Origin: Gordonia hankookensis
Lineage (GTDB): Bacteria > Actinomycetota > Actinomycetes > Mycobacteriales > Mycobacteriaceae
Reading direction: 5' to 3'
Assembly (NCBI RefSeq): GCF_014673215.1
Contig: NZ_JACWMS010000005.1
Location: forward strand, 186,001-250,000
Length of the DNA stretch: 64,000 bases
A program made the translations under genes and the position numbers. The notes under the pieces were generated by a model that was given only the letters and a program-made list of their open reading frames with translations, was not told the origin of the DNA and searched no databases. Positions 35,965 through 44,135 of this stretch are shown here, piece after piece. The stretch's first letter is position 1. Each line of letters begins with the position of its first letter.

Positions 35965-36345
35965 TCAGGCGCGGGTCGGCCCGCCCTCTTCGAGATACAC
36001 GAGGGTGTTGCCGTCGCCGTCGGCGAAGGCGAACATCGGCGGGACGCCCTCCCACCGAAGGGGTTCGTCATTGTGCATGGTGGCTCCGGCTGCGGTGAGG
36101 CGGGCATGCGCCTCATCCGCATCGGTCGTGCCGAGCCGCACGGCCACCGGGATCTCGCTGTCCGGTGGGAGGAGGAGCAGCGACACGCTCGAGCCGGGTG
36201 GCCGGACCTCCACCAGTCTGGCGCCCGGCCACAGCTCCACGTCGGTGACCAATTCACACCCCAAGGTCTGGGTGTAGAACTCGATCGCCTTGTCCTGATC
36301 CCGCACCGGGACGGAAACGCTGATCACTCGAGTGGTCGCGGTCAT
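35965..36345 (-). CDS. VOC-family (glyoxalase/bleomycin-resistance-like) protein
   Basis: 126 residues with two beta-alpha-beta-beta-beta modules. VPVRDQDKAIEFYTQTLGCELVTD opens the first and DADEAHARLTAAGATM the second; FADGDGNTLVYLEE ends it with a Glu that can bind metal. AGGAGC lies ahead of the ATG. Last gene of the ArsR operon. Ligand or reaction unknown. Confidence 0.82.
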   Translation of the reverse strand: MTATTRVISVSVPVRDQDKAIEFYTQTLGCELVTDVELWPGARLVEVRPPGSSVSLLLLPPDSEIPVAVRLGTTDADEAHARLTAAGATMHNDEPLRWEGVPPMFAFADGDGNTLVYLEEGGPTRA

Positions 36346-36430
36346 GGTGAGCTCCTGACGGTTGTCGGTCTGTAGAAGACAGACCGATCGGCGGCACCGA
36401 ACTCATCGCGACCGTGGTCAGTACGAGGAT

Positions 36431-36916
36431 CTATCCCGCGAGCAGGGCATCGATCTGATTGATCGCTCCGGACGCGCCTTCGACGATGCCCATGTCGAGC
36501 ACCTTCTGCAATGCCTCGGCGGTGTCGTATGCGCTGACGTAGGTCGCGACCGTGACCCCTGCACGTTCTTCGAATGCGTAGGTGTTCGTCGACACCGGCA
36601 TGGACTCGATCGGCTTGAAGTCGTCGTCGGCGAAGCCGTCTTCGAAGCTGAACCCGTTCGGCTCGTCGATGGTCTCGAGCACCCAGTAGCCGCCGAACTT
36701 CTCCCCTTCGGGGCTCGTCATGTAGTACGTGACGCGACCGCCCGGGGTGAAGTCGTGCTCGACCACAGTCGCAGGATATGTCGGTGGGCCCCAGATCTTT
36801 TCGAGCTGGCGCGGATCGGCGTACAGCTGCCAGATGCGTGCCGGAGGCGCGGCGAACTCGGCGGTGATGGTGAGCGTGCGGGAGTCGATGTCGTGGGTGA
36901 CATTGGTGACAGGCAT
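36431..36916 (-). CDS. SRPBCC (AHSA1-type) protein of the ArsR operon
   Basis: 161 residues of the activator-of-Hsp90-ATPase-like fold: FAAPPARIWQLYADPRQLEKIWGPPTYPATV is the usual opening, and TPGGRVTYYMTSPEG follows. A strong AGGAGG site overlaps the ArsR stop, and the gap is 3 bases. ArsR-SRPBCC pairs of this sort are common in actinobacteria, in which the SRPBCC partner may sense or handle a small ligand. Confidence 0.83.
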   Translation of the reverse strand: MPVTNVTHDIDSRTLTITAEFAAPPARIWQLYADPRQLEKIWGPPTYPATVVEHDFTPGGRVTYYMTSPEGEKFGGYWVLETIDEPNGFSFEDGFADDDFKPIESMPVSTNTYAFEERAGVTVATYVSAYDTAEALQKVLDMGIVEGASGAINQIDALLAG

Positions 36917-36919
36917 TGA

Positions 36920-37261
36920 TCAGTCCTCCTGTGGTGATTCCATTGCGATGAGTTCGTCGATGCGCGCGATCCGACCTCGCCAGACCGCCTCGAGCTCGGT
37001 GAGCATGGTCGCGACCGCACGTACCGCGGCGACCTCGCCGGTCGCGAGTTGCTCACGACCGTTGCGACGTTTGGTGAGCAGGCCGGCGCGTTCGAGCACG
37101 GCGACATGCTTCTGTACGGCGGCAAAGCTCATGTCGTACTCGGCCGCCAGTACCGAGACCGAGTGCTCGCCGGTCAATACCCGACGCATGATGTCGCGTC
37201 GTGTGCGATCGGAGAGCGCGTGGAAGAGGGCGTCTGCTCTGTCCTCGTCCGTATCGGTCAC
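36920..37261 (-). CDS. ArsR-family regulator, probably leaderless
   Basis: 113 residues from a GTG at 37261. The winged HTH spans ALFHALSDRTRRDIMRRVLTGEHSVSVLAAEYDMSFAAVQKHVAVLERAGLL. No metal-binding Cys set is visible, so it is not a classic arsenic/cadmium sensor. The promoter lies over a perfect palindrome just upstream and places the -10 six bases before the GTG, so the mRNA is likely leaderless. It probably represses its own operon (SRPBCC and VOC genes). Confidence 0.88.
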   Translation of the reverse strand: MTDTDEDRADALFHALSDRTRRDIMRRVLTGEHSVSVLAAEYDMSFAAVQKHVAVLERAGLLTKRRNGREQLATGEVAAVRAVATMLTELEAVWRGRIARIDELIAMESPQED

Positions 37262-37268
37262 TTCTCAA

Positions 37269-37292
37269 ACATACAACCATTTGGTTGTATGT
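37269..37292 (-). promoter_or_regulatory. operator palindrome within the ArsR promoter
   Basis: Arms of 11 bases (37269-37279, ACATACAACCA; 37282-37292, TGGTTGTATGT) are perfect inverted copies around TT. On the minus strand TTGACA (37290-37295) and TATGTT (37268-37273) are -35 and -10 boxes with a 16-base spacer that the palindrome fills. Confidence 0.75.
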
Positions 37293-37387
37293 CAACCCCT
37301 GTCACTGATCGGACGACGTGCGGTGAGCGGCGTAGGCTCGCGGCCAGACGCCAGCCGAACCCGTGAGGACACACCGAGGCAGCACTG

Positions 37388-38593
37388 ATGCGATTCACAC
37401 GAGACCGTCGACCACCCGGGGGTATGAAGGTCGGAAACGTCACCGGACCAGGCGTGTCGACCCAGTTCGGTGTCGGCGCAGCCGATCTCGGGGCGATGGT
37501 GGAGGGACCCAACGGCGACATCGTCGCCGTCTTCGGTGACACGTATCGCAAAGCGCGGGCCGGATCGTCGGACTGGCGTTCGCCGGTGGTGTTGATCGGA
37601 AACCGGAACCCCGAGGGTCGGCTGGTCTGGGAACGCGCGGGCGGGCCGGATCCGGCCTATGCCCGCCAGCTGTGGCCCTACATCCACGACTCTCCCCCGT
37701 GGCACCGCGGTGGGTTCTCCACGGTGATCCCGAGCGATCTGCTTCGTGTGGGAGATGATCTCTACCTGCACGCCATCGTCGTACGAGGTTTCCCCACCGT
37801 GCATTGGACGGAGATCTGGCGATCGTCGGACAACGGTGTCACGTGGGGACACATGGGCCCCCACGCCACGTTCGCAGCAGACCTGCACGACGGCTTGGCG
37901 CAGTCGTGGACCTGGGATTTCGATCCGGACGACGGATGGGTCTACGTGATCTCCACCGCGTTCCAATCAGGCTCGGGAATGATCCTGCGTGCTGTTCGGC
38001 CGGCCGACATCGGCAACCGCAGCGCGTACATCGGATGGGGCTACCGTGACGGCGCGTGGGCGTGGGGCAACCCTCCGACGGTGATCACCCCGGACGGTGA
38101 GGTCTGGCGTGAGACGACCTTCCGGCGCCTGGGAAACGGCCGCGACGTCGGCTGGGTGCTCGGCGGATTCTGCATGTCCGACCGAGGGCTGTCCTACCGG
38201 GTGCTCGACGGCCCGACCGACAACGTCGGTCGACGCGTGAAGACGACGCCGATCGCCGAGATCGCCGACTGGTCGGCCGAGGATCATCCGTCCGGCAGGG
38301 TCGCTCAGGCGTACGGTGGGTACGTCATGCCAGGCTCCGCTCTCGATACTCCGGGAGGAATCGATCTTGCTGTGTCGCAATGGAATACCAGAACCCATTG
38401 GCCGTATCACGTGATGCAGTTCGCGACCACTCTGAGCTCGGTCGCCGCGGCATCGCCTGATCGCGCCGTTCTCGCGCAGCGGATCCCGGACTGGCTGGCC
38501 ACCCTCGAATCCGTCCGTGGCGAATCCGGCATCGCCGACGAGGTCACCGCCGCCGAGAACGCTCTCGATGCGCTGCGACGTCGCTGTCTGTGA
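37388..38593 (+). CDS. DUF4185-family protein
   Basis: 401 residues, probably a five-bladed beta-propeller-like protein. FGVGAADLGAMVEGPNGDIVAVFGDTY is the DUF4185 opening, and WRSSDNGVTWG, SWTWDFDPDDGWVYVIS and MPGSALD...ISQWNT-like blade motifs follow. No signal peptide is evident, though the family is often secreted. Function not established, and carbohydrate-related activity is a guess made for the family. TAGGCT at 37333-37338 could be the -10. Confidence 0.78.
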   Translation: MRFTRDRRPPGGMKVGNVTGPGVSTQFGVGAADLGAMVEGPNGDIVAVFGDTYRKARAGSSDWRSPVVLIGNRNPEGRLVWERAGGPDPAYARQLWPYIHDSPPWHRGGFSTVIPSDLLRVGDDLYLHAIVVRGFPTVHWTEIWRSSDNGVTWGHMGPHATFAADLHDGLAQSWTWDFDPDDGWVYVISTAFQSGSGMILRAVRPADIGNRSAYIGWGYRDGAWAWGNPPTVITPDGEVWRETTFRRLGNGRDVGWVLGGFCMSDRGLSYRVLDGPTDNVGRRVKTTPIAEIADWSAEDHPSGRVAQAYGGYVMPGSALDTPGGIDLAVSQWNTRTHWPYHVMQFATTLSSVAAASPDRAVLAQRIPDWLATLESVRGESGIADEVTAAENALDALRRRCL

Positions 38594-38608
38594 GTCGTCG
38601 GGAGTCGT

Positions 38609-38657
38609 GCCGGTGTCGCCGTCACGCCGGTGTCGTCACGCCGGTGTCGTCGTCACA
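38609..38657. repeat. short irregular tandem repeat between convergent genes
   Basis: GCCGGTGTCG recurs at 38609, 38626 and 38640 with GTCAC between copies. Spacing is 17 and 14 bases. Too short and irregular for CRISPR. Confidence 0.5.
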
Positions 38658-39762
38658 CCGAAGTATGCGAGTTCAACGCCCGGGAAAGCTCATTCGCGGT
38701 CTCACCGGTCATGGTGAGGCCACCTCGGTGCCGGATGAGGACTCCGGAACCGGCCGGTTCACGATCGAACGGGAGCGGGCCGATCGGATCCAGATCGGGT
38801 CGGACCCGCGCCGCCACGTAGGTCAGGGACCCGGGCAGTATCGGCGGTGTCGGGTCCTCGGACTCGTCGGGCGGCTCGATCGAGAACGGCTCTCCTTCGT
38901 AGAGAGCAGCACCGTGGGCCACGGACGCCACGTCGGGATCGAGGCCGACGATGATCGCCCCGAGCACGTCTTCGAGCAGACTCTCGGACGTCGCGCCATC
39001 AGCGGCGGCGATCTGATCCGGCCGTTCCACATTGACCACGATGTGGAGCCGATCGACCAGTGGCCCACTGGTGTCGAGGTCGATGAGGATCTCGACAAGG
39101 CCCGCGTCGGCCGCGCCGGTGTGGCCGTTGATCACGCGCAGCGACCTCTGCCACGTCTCGATCGTGCCGTCGATCGCGTACGCGGGATTGACACACCGGA
39201 AGGCGGCCTCGACGTCGTCGGCGGACGTCATCCCGATCGCGGGTAGTGACGCGCGATCGGCGGTCACGGGGAGCCAGCCGTTGTGACGCCACAGTGCGTG
39301 CGCGACAGACAGTTCGGCGAACACCGACGCGACCGCCCGATACGCCTCGGTCGCCGGGATACCCGGGGTGGATCGGATGGCGTCCACGACGTACCGTCCT
39401 TGGGATTGGGGCGGCATCTCGCGTTCGTACATGTGGAACAACGCCCGTTCGCGATTCCAGCGCAACTCTTCCAGCGCATCGTGCGGCGGTGGCGCGGGTT
39501 CGTTGCCGCTGAGGTACCCCTCGAGCCAGCCCCGGGCAAATTCGGTGGCCTCGCTGATCTGCGATGGTCGCACCGACATGTTCTGCCCGGTGGCGAGATC
39601 GTTGATCGCGAGGAGGCCACGGAAGGTGTGGGGGTTCCCCACGATCGCGAAGAGGGTATCGCTCTGCCCGCTGATCCGGACGACCAGCCTCGAATCGACC
39701 CAATCCGGAAGGTGGCGGGGGTCCACGCCTGTCAGAAGTTCCATCATCCGTTCCTGTCTCAC
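38653..39762 (-). CDS. unrecognised protein downstream of a toxin-like gene; possible immunity protein
   Basis: 369 residues from a GTG at 39762 that directly follows the TAG of the toxin-like gene; ATG codons 6 and 7 are alternatives with AGGAA upstream. No signal peptide or membrane helix, so it should stay in the cytosol. I recognise no family. The sequence is acidic and mixed alpha/beta, with PDWVDSRLVVRIS early and IAAADGATSESLLEDVLGAIIVG later. The gene order (secreted toxin-like then cytosolic acidic protein, no gap) is the classic toxin-immunity layout, but the size is large for an immunity protein. Confidence 0.5.
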   Translation of the reverse strand: MRQERMMELLTGVDPRHLPDWVDSRLVVRISGQSDTLFAIVGNPHTFRGLLAINDLATGQNMSVRPSQISEATEFARGWLEGYLSGNEPAPPPHDALEELRWNRERALFHMYEREMPPQSQGRYVVDAIRSTPGIPATEAYRAVASVFAELSVAHALWRHNGWLPVTADRASLPAIGMTSADDVEAAFRCVNPAYAIDGTIETWQRSLRVINGHTGAADAGLVEILIDLDTSGPLVDRLHIVVNVERPDQIAAADGATSESLLEDVLGAIIVGLDPDVASVAHGAALYEGEPFSIEPPDESEDPTPPILPGSLTYVAARVRPDLDPIGPLPFDREPAGSGVLIRHRGGLTMTGETANELSRALNSHTSV

Positions 39763-40422
39763 CTAACCGCGGACATGGCCGTTGGGATACACGTTCACAT
39801 GGTGACCGCTGCGATCCACCACGTCCCAGTGTTCCCCACCGTGACGGGACTTGTCCCAGGTCCAGGTGCGGCCCTTGTTGTCGATGAATCCGCCGTTCCG
39901 GACCGACTTGGGTCGGCCGTGCGCACTCTTCGGCGGAACGTAGGGCGTACTTCCCGACTTGGGAAGCTGATTCGCATGACCTGCGGCGGGCCACTCCGGC
40001 CGTGGGACAGCCGCCTCACGACCCCTCTCCTGCGCCTGTTGGCCCGCCCGCCGGCCGCACTCTGCCCGTTCCGCCTCCAGCGCCCGCTGCCGGGCGTTGA
40101 CCTGTGCCTTCTGCGCCTCGTACTGGGCGACCTGCGCCGACGTGCCACCACCCGATGCGTTCACCGACTGTGCATAGGCGGAGAGTTGTGCGACCTCCTG
40201 ATTGTGCGTGGCGATCCGGGCAGGCAACGACGAGCAATCCACCGGGCCTGCGGATGCCGGAGCCGCTGTCGACAGACCCAAACCCATCAGCAGCGCGGTC
40301 ATGGTCAGAGCCGCGACCACCAGCTTGCGTAACCGTTCCGGTGGGTGCCTGCGTACGGCGCGCGGATCGTCGGTGCGATCAGTTTCGGTGCTCGGCGTGT
40401 CGATCATGCTGGTGCTTGTCAT
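39763..40422 (-). CDS. Sec-secreted small toxin-like protein with a C-terminal nuclease-like domain
   Basis: 219 residues from the ATG at 40422 (GAGGGA upstream). Residues 32-58 are a Sec signal (KLVVAALTMTALLMGLGLS, cut near ASA|GP). Then a coiled coil (about 70-125, HNQEVAQLSAYAQ...NARQRALEAERAECG), a Pro-rich linker and a 45-residue C-terminal domain: FIDNKGRTWTWDKSRHGGEHWDV, ending GHHVNVYPNGHVRG. D190, H194, E197 and H198 are candidate catalytic residues. The W-D...H-G...E/H arrangement resembles the E3-type colicin RNase and novel polymorphic-toxin (Ntox) domains. The exact family is from memory and uncertain. The following gene may be its immunity factor. Confidence 0.6.
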   Translation of the reverse strand: MTSTSMIDTPSTETDRTDDPRAVRRHPPERLRKLVVAALTMTALLMGLGLSTAAPASAGPVDCSSLPARIATHNQEVAQLSAYAQSVNASGGGTSAQVAQYEAQKAQVNARQRALEAERAECGRRAGQQAQERGREAAVPRPEWPAAGHANQLPKSGSTPYVPPKSAHGRPKSVRNGGFIDNKGRTWTWDKSRHGGEHWDVVDRSGHHVNVYPNGHVRG

Positions 40423-40626
40423 CTTCTTGTCCCTCGCGTCGTTACCGGTTGGTGTGAACACTGGGTTGGATGCGGCCATGCGGTGAAAAGTTCCGCGGTC
40501 GGGCCGCCAGTTGCCCGATCCGATCGAGACGCGCCGGGCCGAGCCCGTTAGGTTGTCATCAGAGTGCGTCGACGGCGTAGAGCCATCGACCTGCGATATC
40601 CGATCTCGACACGGGAGGCTTTACAC

Positions 40627-41478
40627 GTGACACACCTGGGAGTAGTAGGCGGCGGGACGATGGGCGCCGGGATCGCCGAGGTGGCCGCACGCGCGGGTGA
40701 CGAGGTTCTGGTTCTCGAGCGTGACCAGGATGCGGCCGACGCCGCGCGCGCCCGGATCGAGAAGTCGCTGGCACGTGGAGCCAAGGCAGGAAAGATCACC
40801 GAGGAACAGGCCACGGAGTCGCTCGCCCGGCTGCGGACGACCACGTCCATCGCCGACTTCGGTGATCGGGAACTGGTGATCGAGGCGCTGCCGGAGATCG
40901 AGTCCCTCAAGGTCGACTTCTTCTCGGAGCTCGATCAGGTGACTGCTGCAGACGCGATTCTCGCGACCAACACCTCGTCCATCCCGATCATCCGCGTCGC
41001 GAAGAATGTGGCCGATCCCTCCCGGGTGGTGGGTGTGCACTTCTTCAATCCGGTGCCGGTGATGCCGCTCGTCGAGATCATCGCGAGTCTCGCCAGCTCG
41101 ACCGAGGCGATCGACACGGTCACCACGTATGCCCGCGACCACCTCGGCAAGCGGACCATCCAGGCCGGTGACCGCGGCGGATTCGTGGTCAACGCCTTGC
41201 TCATCCCCTATCTCGTCAGCGCGATTCGGATGTACGAAAGCGGTTATGCGACAAAGGAAGACATCGACGCCGGCATGATCAATGGCTGTGCCCACCCGAT
41301 GGGACCGCTCACGCTGAGCGACACCGTCGGCCTCGACGTGGTCCTCGACGTCGCCGAATCGCTGTATCAGGAGTTCCGCGAACCCCACCTCGCTCCGCCG
41401 CCGTTGCTGCAGCGGATGGTCGATGCCGGGTATCTCGGCAAGAAGGCAGGCAAGGGGTTCTACGACTATTCGAAGTAG
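40627..41478 (+). CDS. fadB2: 3-hydroxybutyryl-CoA dehydrogenase (FadB2-like)
   Basis: 283 residues from the GTG at 40627, with GGGAGG upstream. GVVGGGTMGAGIAEVAARAGDEVLVLERD is the NAD-binding Rossmann domain, ATNTSSIPI and GVHFFNPVPVMPLVEII follow with the catalytic His (VHFFNP), and the C-terminal helical domain ends GYLGKKAGKGFYDYSK. It matches the mycobacterial FadB2 type in length and layout. Oxidises (S)-3-hydroxyacyl-CoA to acetoacetyl-CoA in beta-oxidation, or the reverse. Next gene starts 16 bases on. Confidence 0.93.
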   Translation: MTHLGVVGGGTMGAGIAEVAARAGDEVLVLERDQDAADAARARIEKSLARGAKAGKITEEQATESLARLRTTTSIADFGDRELVIEALPEIESLKVDFFSELDQVTAADAILATNTSSIPIIRVAKNVADPSRVVGVHFFNPVPVMPLVEIIASLASSTEAIDTVTTYARDHLGKRTIQAGDRGGFVVNALLIPYLVSAIRMYESGYATKEDIDAGMINGCAHPMGPLTLSDTVGLDVVLDVAESLYQEFREPHLAPPPLLQRMVDAGYLGKKAGKGFYDYSK

Positions 41479-41494
41479 CGGATTCGGTGACGGG

Positions 41495-42244
41495 ATGCGG
41501 TCCTTCGAGACGCTTGTCGCGGAGGCCGCATCCGCCGACGTGAGTGGGTGGGGCTTCGATTCGCTGAACGGCCGCGCAATCGAGCAACGTCCACCGTGGG
41601 GGTTCTCGCGGCAGTTGGCCGACCGCCTCGGCCGGGCACGGTCGGCGTTGGACATCGACACCGGCGGTGGCGAAGTGGTGGCGCAAGCGCCCGTTCTCCC
41701 ACCCACGATGGTGGTGACCGAGGGCTGGCCGCGCAACGCACGACGAGCTCGTGACTCGCTGGGCCCGCGCGGAGTTCGGGTGGTCGAGACGACCGACGGT
41801 GGTCGGTTGCCGTTTCCCGACGGGTCATTCGAGTTGGTGACAGCACGCCATCCGGTCCGGCCGGACTGGGCGGAGATCCGCCGGGTGCTGGAACCCGGCG
41901 GACACTACTTCGCCCAGCATGTGGGGCCGGCATCGGCGTTCGAACTCATCGAGTTCTTTCTCGGTCCCCTGCCAGAGCAGCGTCGCGGACGTGACCCCGA
42001 ACGTGAGGTCGCCGCAGCTGAACAGGCCGGGCTCCAGGTCGTGAATCTGCAGCGAGCGCGCTGCCGAATGGAGTTCTTCGATGTGGGTGCGGTCGTGTGG
42101 ATTCTCCGCAAATGCGTGTGGTGGGTTCCCGACTTCTCGATTGACACCTATGAGGACGAATTGCGCGAGATGGACGCGCACCTGCGTGCCGGCCGTTCCT
42201 TCGTCGCTCATTCGACCCGCCACCTGATCGACGCCCGCCGCTGA
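41495..42244 (+). CDS. SAM-dependent methyltransferase (divergent)
   Basis: 249 residues. SALDIDTGGGEVVA is a SAM motif I variant, and LPFPDGSFELVTARHPV is motif post-II. IRRVLEPGGHYFAQHVG is the usual motif III. The size fits class I methyltransferases. Seventeen bases after fadB2, so probably the same transcript. Substrate unknown. Confidence 0.8.
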   Translation: MRSFETLVAEAASADVSGWGFDSLNGRAIEQRPPWGFSRQLADRLGRARSALDIDTGGGEVVAQAPVLPPTMVVTEGWPRNARRARDSLGPRGVRVVETTDGGRLPFPDGSFELVTARHPVRPDWAEIRRVLEPGGHYFAQHVGPASAFELIEFFLGPLPEQRRGRDPEREVAAAEQAGLQVVNLQRARCRMEFFDVGAVVWILRKCVWWVPDFSIDTYEDELREMDAHLRAGRSFVAHSTRHLIDARR

Positions 42245-42262
42245 CTCACACGCCGTTGGCGA

Positions 42263-43870
42263 TCAGTCGGCCAGCCCGGCGTCCTTGCTGCCATACGCTT
42301 CGCGCAGCCTGGGTTTCACCACCTTGCCGCCCGCGTTTCGCGGCAGTTCGTCGAGGATGACGAGATCCTTCGGATGCTTGAAGCGTGCCAAATTCTCGTT
42401 GAGGTAGGGCTCGAGTTCGGCGAGGGTGAGATCGTCGACGCCGTCGGCGAGGACGACGATCCCCACCGGCACCTCTCCCCACCTGTCATCCGCGCGGCCG
42501 ATGATGGCTGCCTCGGCGATCTTGGGATGGCCGTACAGCACGTTCTCGACCTCGGCGCAGTAGATGTTCTCGCCGCCGGAGATGATCATGTCCTTGGCGC
42601 GATCCACCACGTAGAGGAAACCCTCGTCGTCCTGGCGCACCAGATCGCCGGAGTGAAACCATCCGCCTCGGAACGCATCGGCGGTGGCCTGCGGATTCTG
42701 CCAGTAGCCCTTCATCATGTTCGGGCCGCGGTAGACGATCTCGCCGACCTCCCCGGGTTTCACGTCGTTCATCATCGGATCGACGATGCGGGCGGTCACC
42801 GCCGGGACGACCTTGCCGATCGAACCGATCTTGCGTAACGCATCCTTGCCTTCGAGGATGCATGTGACAGGAGACATCTCGGTTTGTCCGAAGGCTGTCA
42901 TGTTGAGTGCGGCGGGGAAGTTCTCGTTCATCGCGTTCAAGACGGTGTCCGATGCCGGAGCAGCTCCCCAGCTGATCGTCCGGAGCTTGAGATCGCGGGG
43001 ACGTGCCTGTTGCGCGGCGCACACGGCCTGCCATTGGGCCGGGACCATGAACACCGACGTGGTGCCCTCGCGCTCGAGTGTGTCGAGCATCGCCTCGGGA
43101 TCGAACGCGCCGAGCGGATGTATCACCGACCGGATACCCCGATAGAACACCGGCGCAAATGCCGCGAGGCCTGCGATGTGGAAGATGGGTGGTACCACCG
43201 AGGCGACGTCGTCGTCGGTACTCCCCTGCGACGCGCTGATCGTGGTCACCGCCTGCGCCTGCAGATTTGTGTGGGTCAGCATGGCACCCTTGGGTTTTCC
43301 GGTTGTTCCCGAGGTGTACATGATCACGGCGACGGTGTCCTCCGGGACATCGATCTCCGGCAGATCCGTCGGATCCTCGGCGACGAGGGTCTCGTAGTCG
43401 AGGTGCGTGCCACCGTCGCCGCCATCGACGACGATCGTGGTGTCGATGGCGCCCGTCGACGTTCTGACCGCCTCCGCCACCGGTGCGAGCAGCTTCTCGG
43501 TGACGATCACCCTGGCACCGCTGTCGGTGACGAGATAGGCGACCTCGGCCGGGCTCATCCGGATGTTCACCGGAACCGGGATGGCGCCGATCAGGTTGGC
43601 GCCCAGCACCGCCTCGATGTACTCGGTGCGATTGAGCAGCGCCATCAGGACACGATCGCCGAATCGCACACCGCGGCGGTGCAATGCTGCGGCGAACGCG
43701 CGCGACCGCTCGTCGAGCTCTCGCCACGTGATCGCCGTGTCGAGGTACGTCACCGCGGTGCGGTCGGGTGTCATGAACGCATGCCGGCGCACCTGGTTGT
43801 TCCAGTGGTTACGGCGCGAACGCATCGGCTCGGCCACGAGGTCACTGGTCGACTCGGTGGTGACGGTCAT
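42263..43870 (-). CDS. acyl-CoA synthetase (fatty acid CoA ligase, FadD-like)
   Basis: 535 residues of the ANL family. YTSGTTGKPKGAMLTH is the P-loop (A3), FGQTEMSP the A5 block, GWFHSGDLVRQDDEGFLYVVDRAKDMIISGGENIY the A7-A8 region, and PRNAGGKVVKPRLRE holds the C-terminal catalytic Lys. Activates a carboxylic acid through an adenylate to the CoA thioester. FadD5 of mycobacteria looks similar in length, but substrate cannot be fixed. AGGAGA precedes the ATG. It is transcribed away from the carboxylase stop and convergent with the methyltransferase gene. Confidence 0.9.
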   Translation of the reverse strand: MTVTTESTSDLVAEPMRSRRNHWNNQVRRHAFMTPDRTAVTYLDTAITWRELDERSRAFAAALHRRGVRFGDRVLMALLNRTEYIEAVLGANLIGAIPVPVNIRMSPAEVAYLVTDSGARVIVTEKLLAPVAEAVRTSTGAIDTTIVVDGGDGGTHLDYETLVAEDPTDLPEIDVPEDTVAVIMYTSGTTGKPKGAMLTHTNLQAQAVTTISASQGSTDDDVASVVPPIFHIAGLAAFAPVFYRGIRSVIHPLGAFDPEAMLDTLEREGTTSVFMVPAQWQAVCAAQQARPRDLKLRTISWGAAPASDTVLNAMNENFPAALNMTAFGQTEMSPVTCILEGKDALRKIGSIGKVVPAVTARIVDPMMNDVKPGEVGEIVYRGPNMMKGYWQNPQATADAFRGGWFHSGDLVRQDDEGFLYVVDRAKDMIISGGENIYCAEVENVLYGHPKIAEAAIIGRADDRWGEVPVGIVVLADGVDDLTLAELEPYLNENLARFKHPKDLVILDELPRNAGGKVVKPRLREAYGSKDAGLAD

Positions 43871-44078
43871 GTTCGATCTCCTGGTGGTCGGCAGCGGTTC
43901 GGAGGTCCTCCCGTTGTCGCGAGGTGGCCTCGACTACACGGTAGGACGCGACGAGGCTCGGCGTGGTCGGTCGTCGAATCTGGTAGGAACTCAGAATCTG
44001 TTCGGAACGACCGAGAAAGCACCGACGGATCCACTGGCTCCGTCGATCAGGATCCCTGACGACCCGGCACCGACGACA

Positions 44079-44123
44079 TGGACAGATGCCACGCTCCGTC
44101 TACCGGAACGTGGCATCTGTCCA
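44079..44123 (-). terminator. perfect hairpin after the acyl-CoA carboxylase gene
   Basis: A 15-bp perfect stem (arms 44079-44093 and 44109-44123) around a 15-base loop, 12 bases downstream of the carboxylase stop at 44136. No U tract. Confidence 0.7.
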
Positions 44124-44135
44124 CAAAGGCTTGGT

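Noticed and set aside
38609..38657. CRISPR-like repeat
   Set aside because: Only three 10-bp units with spacers of 4-7 bases; no cas genes.
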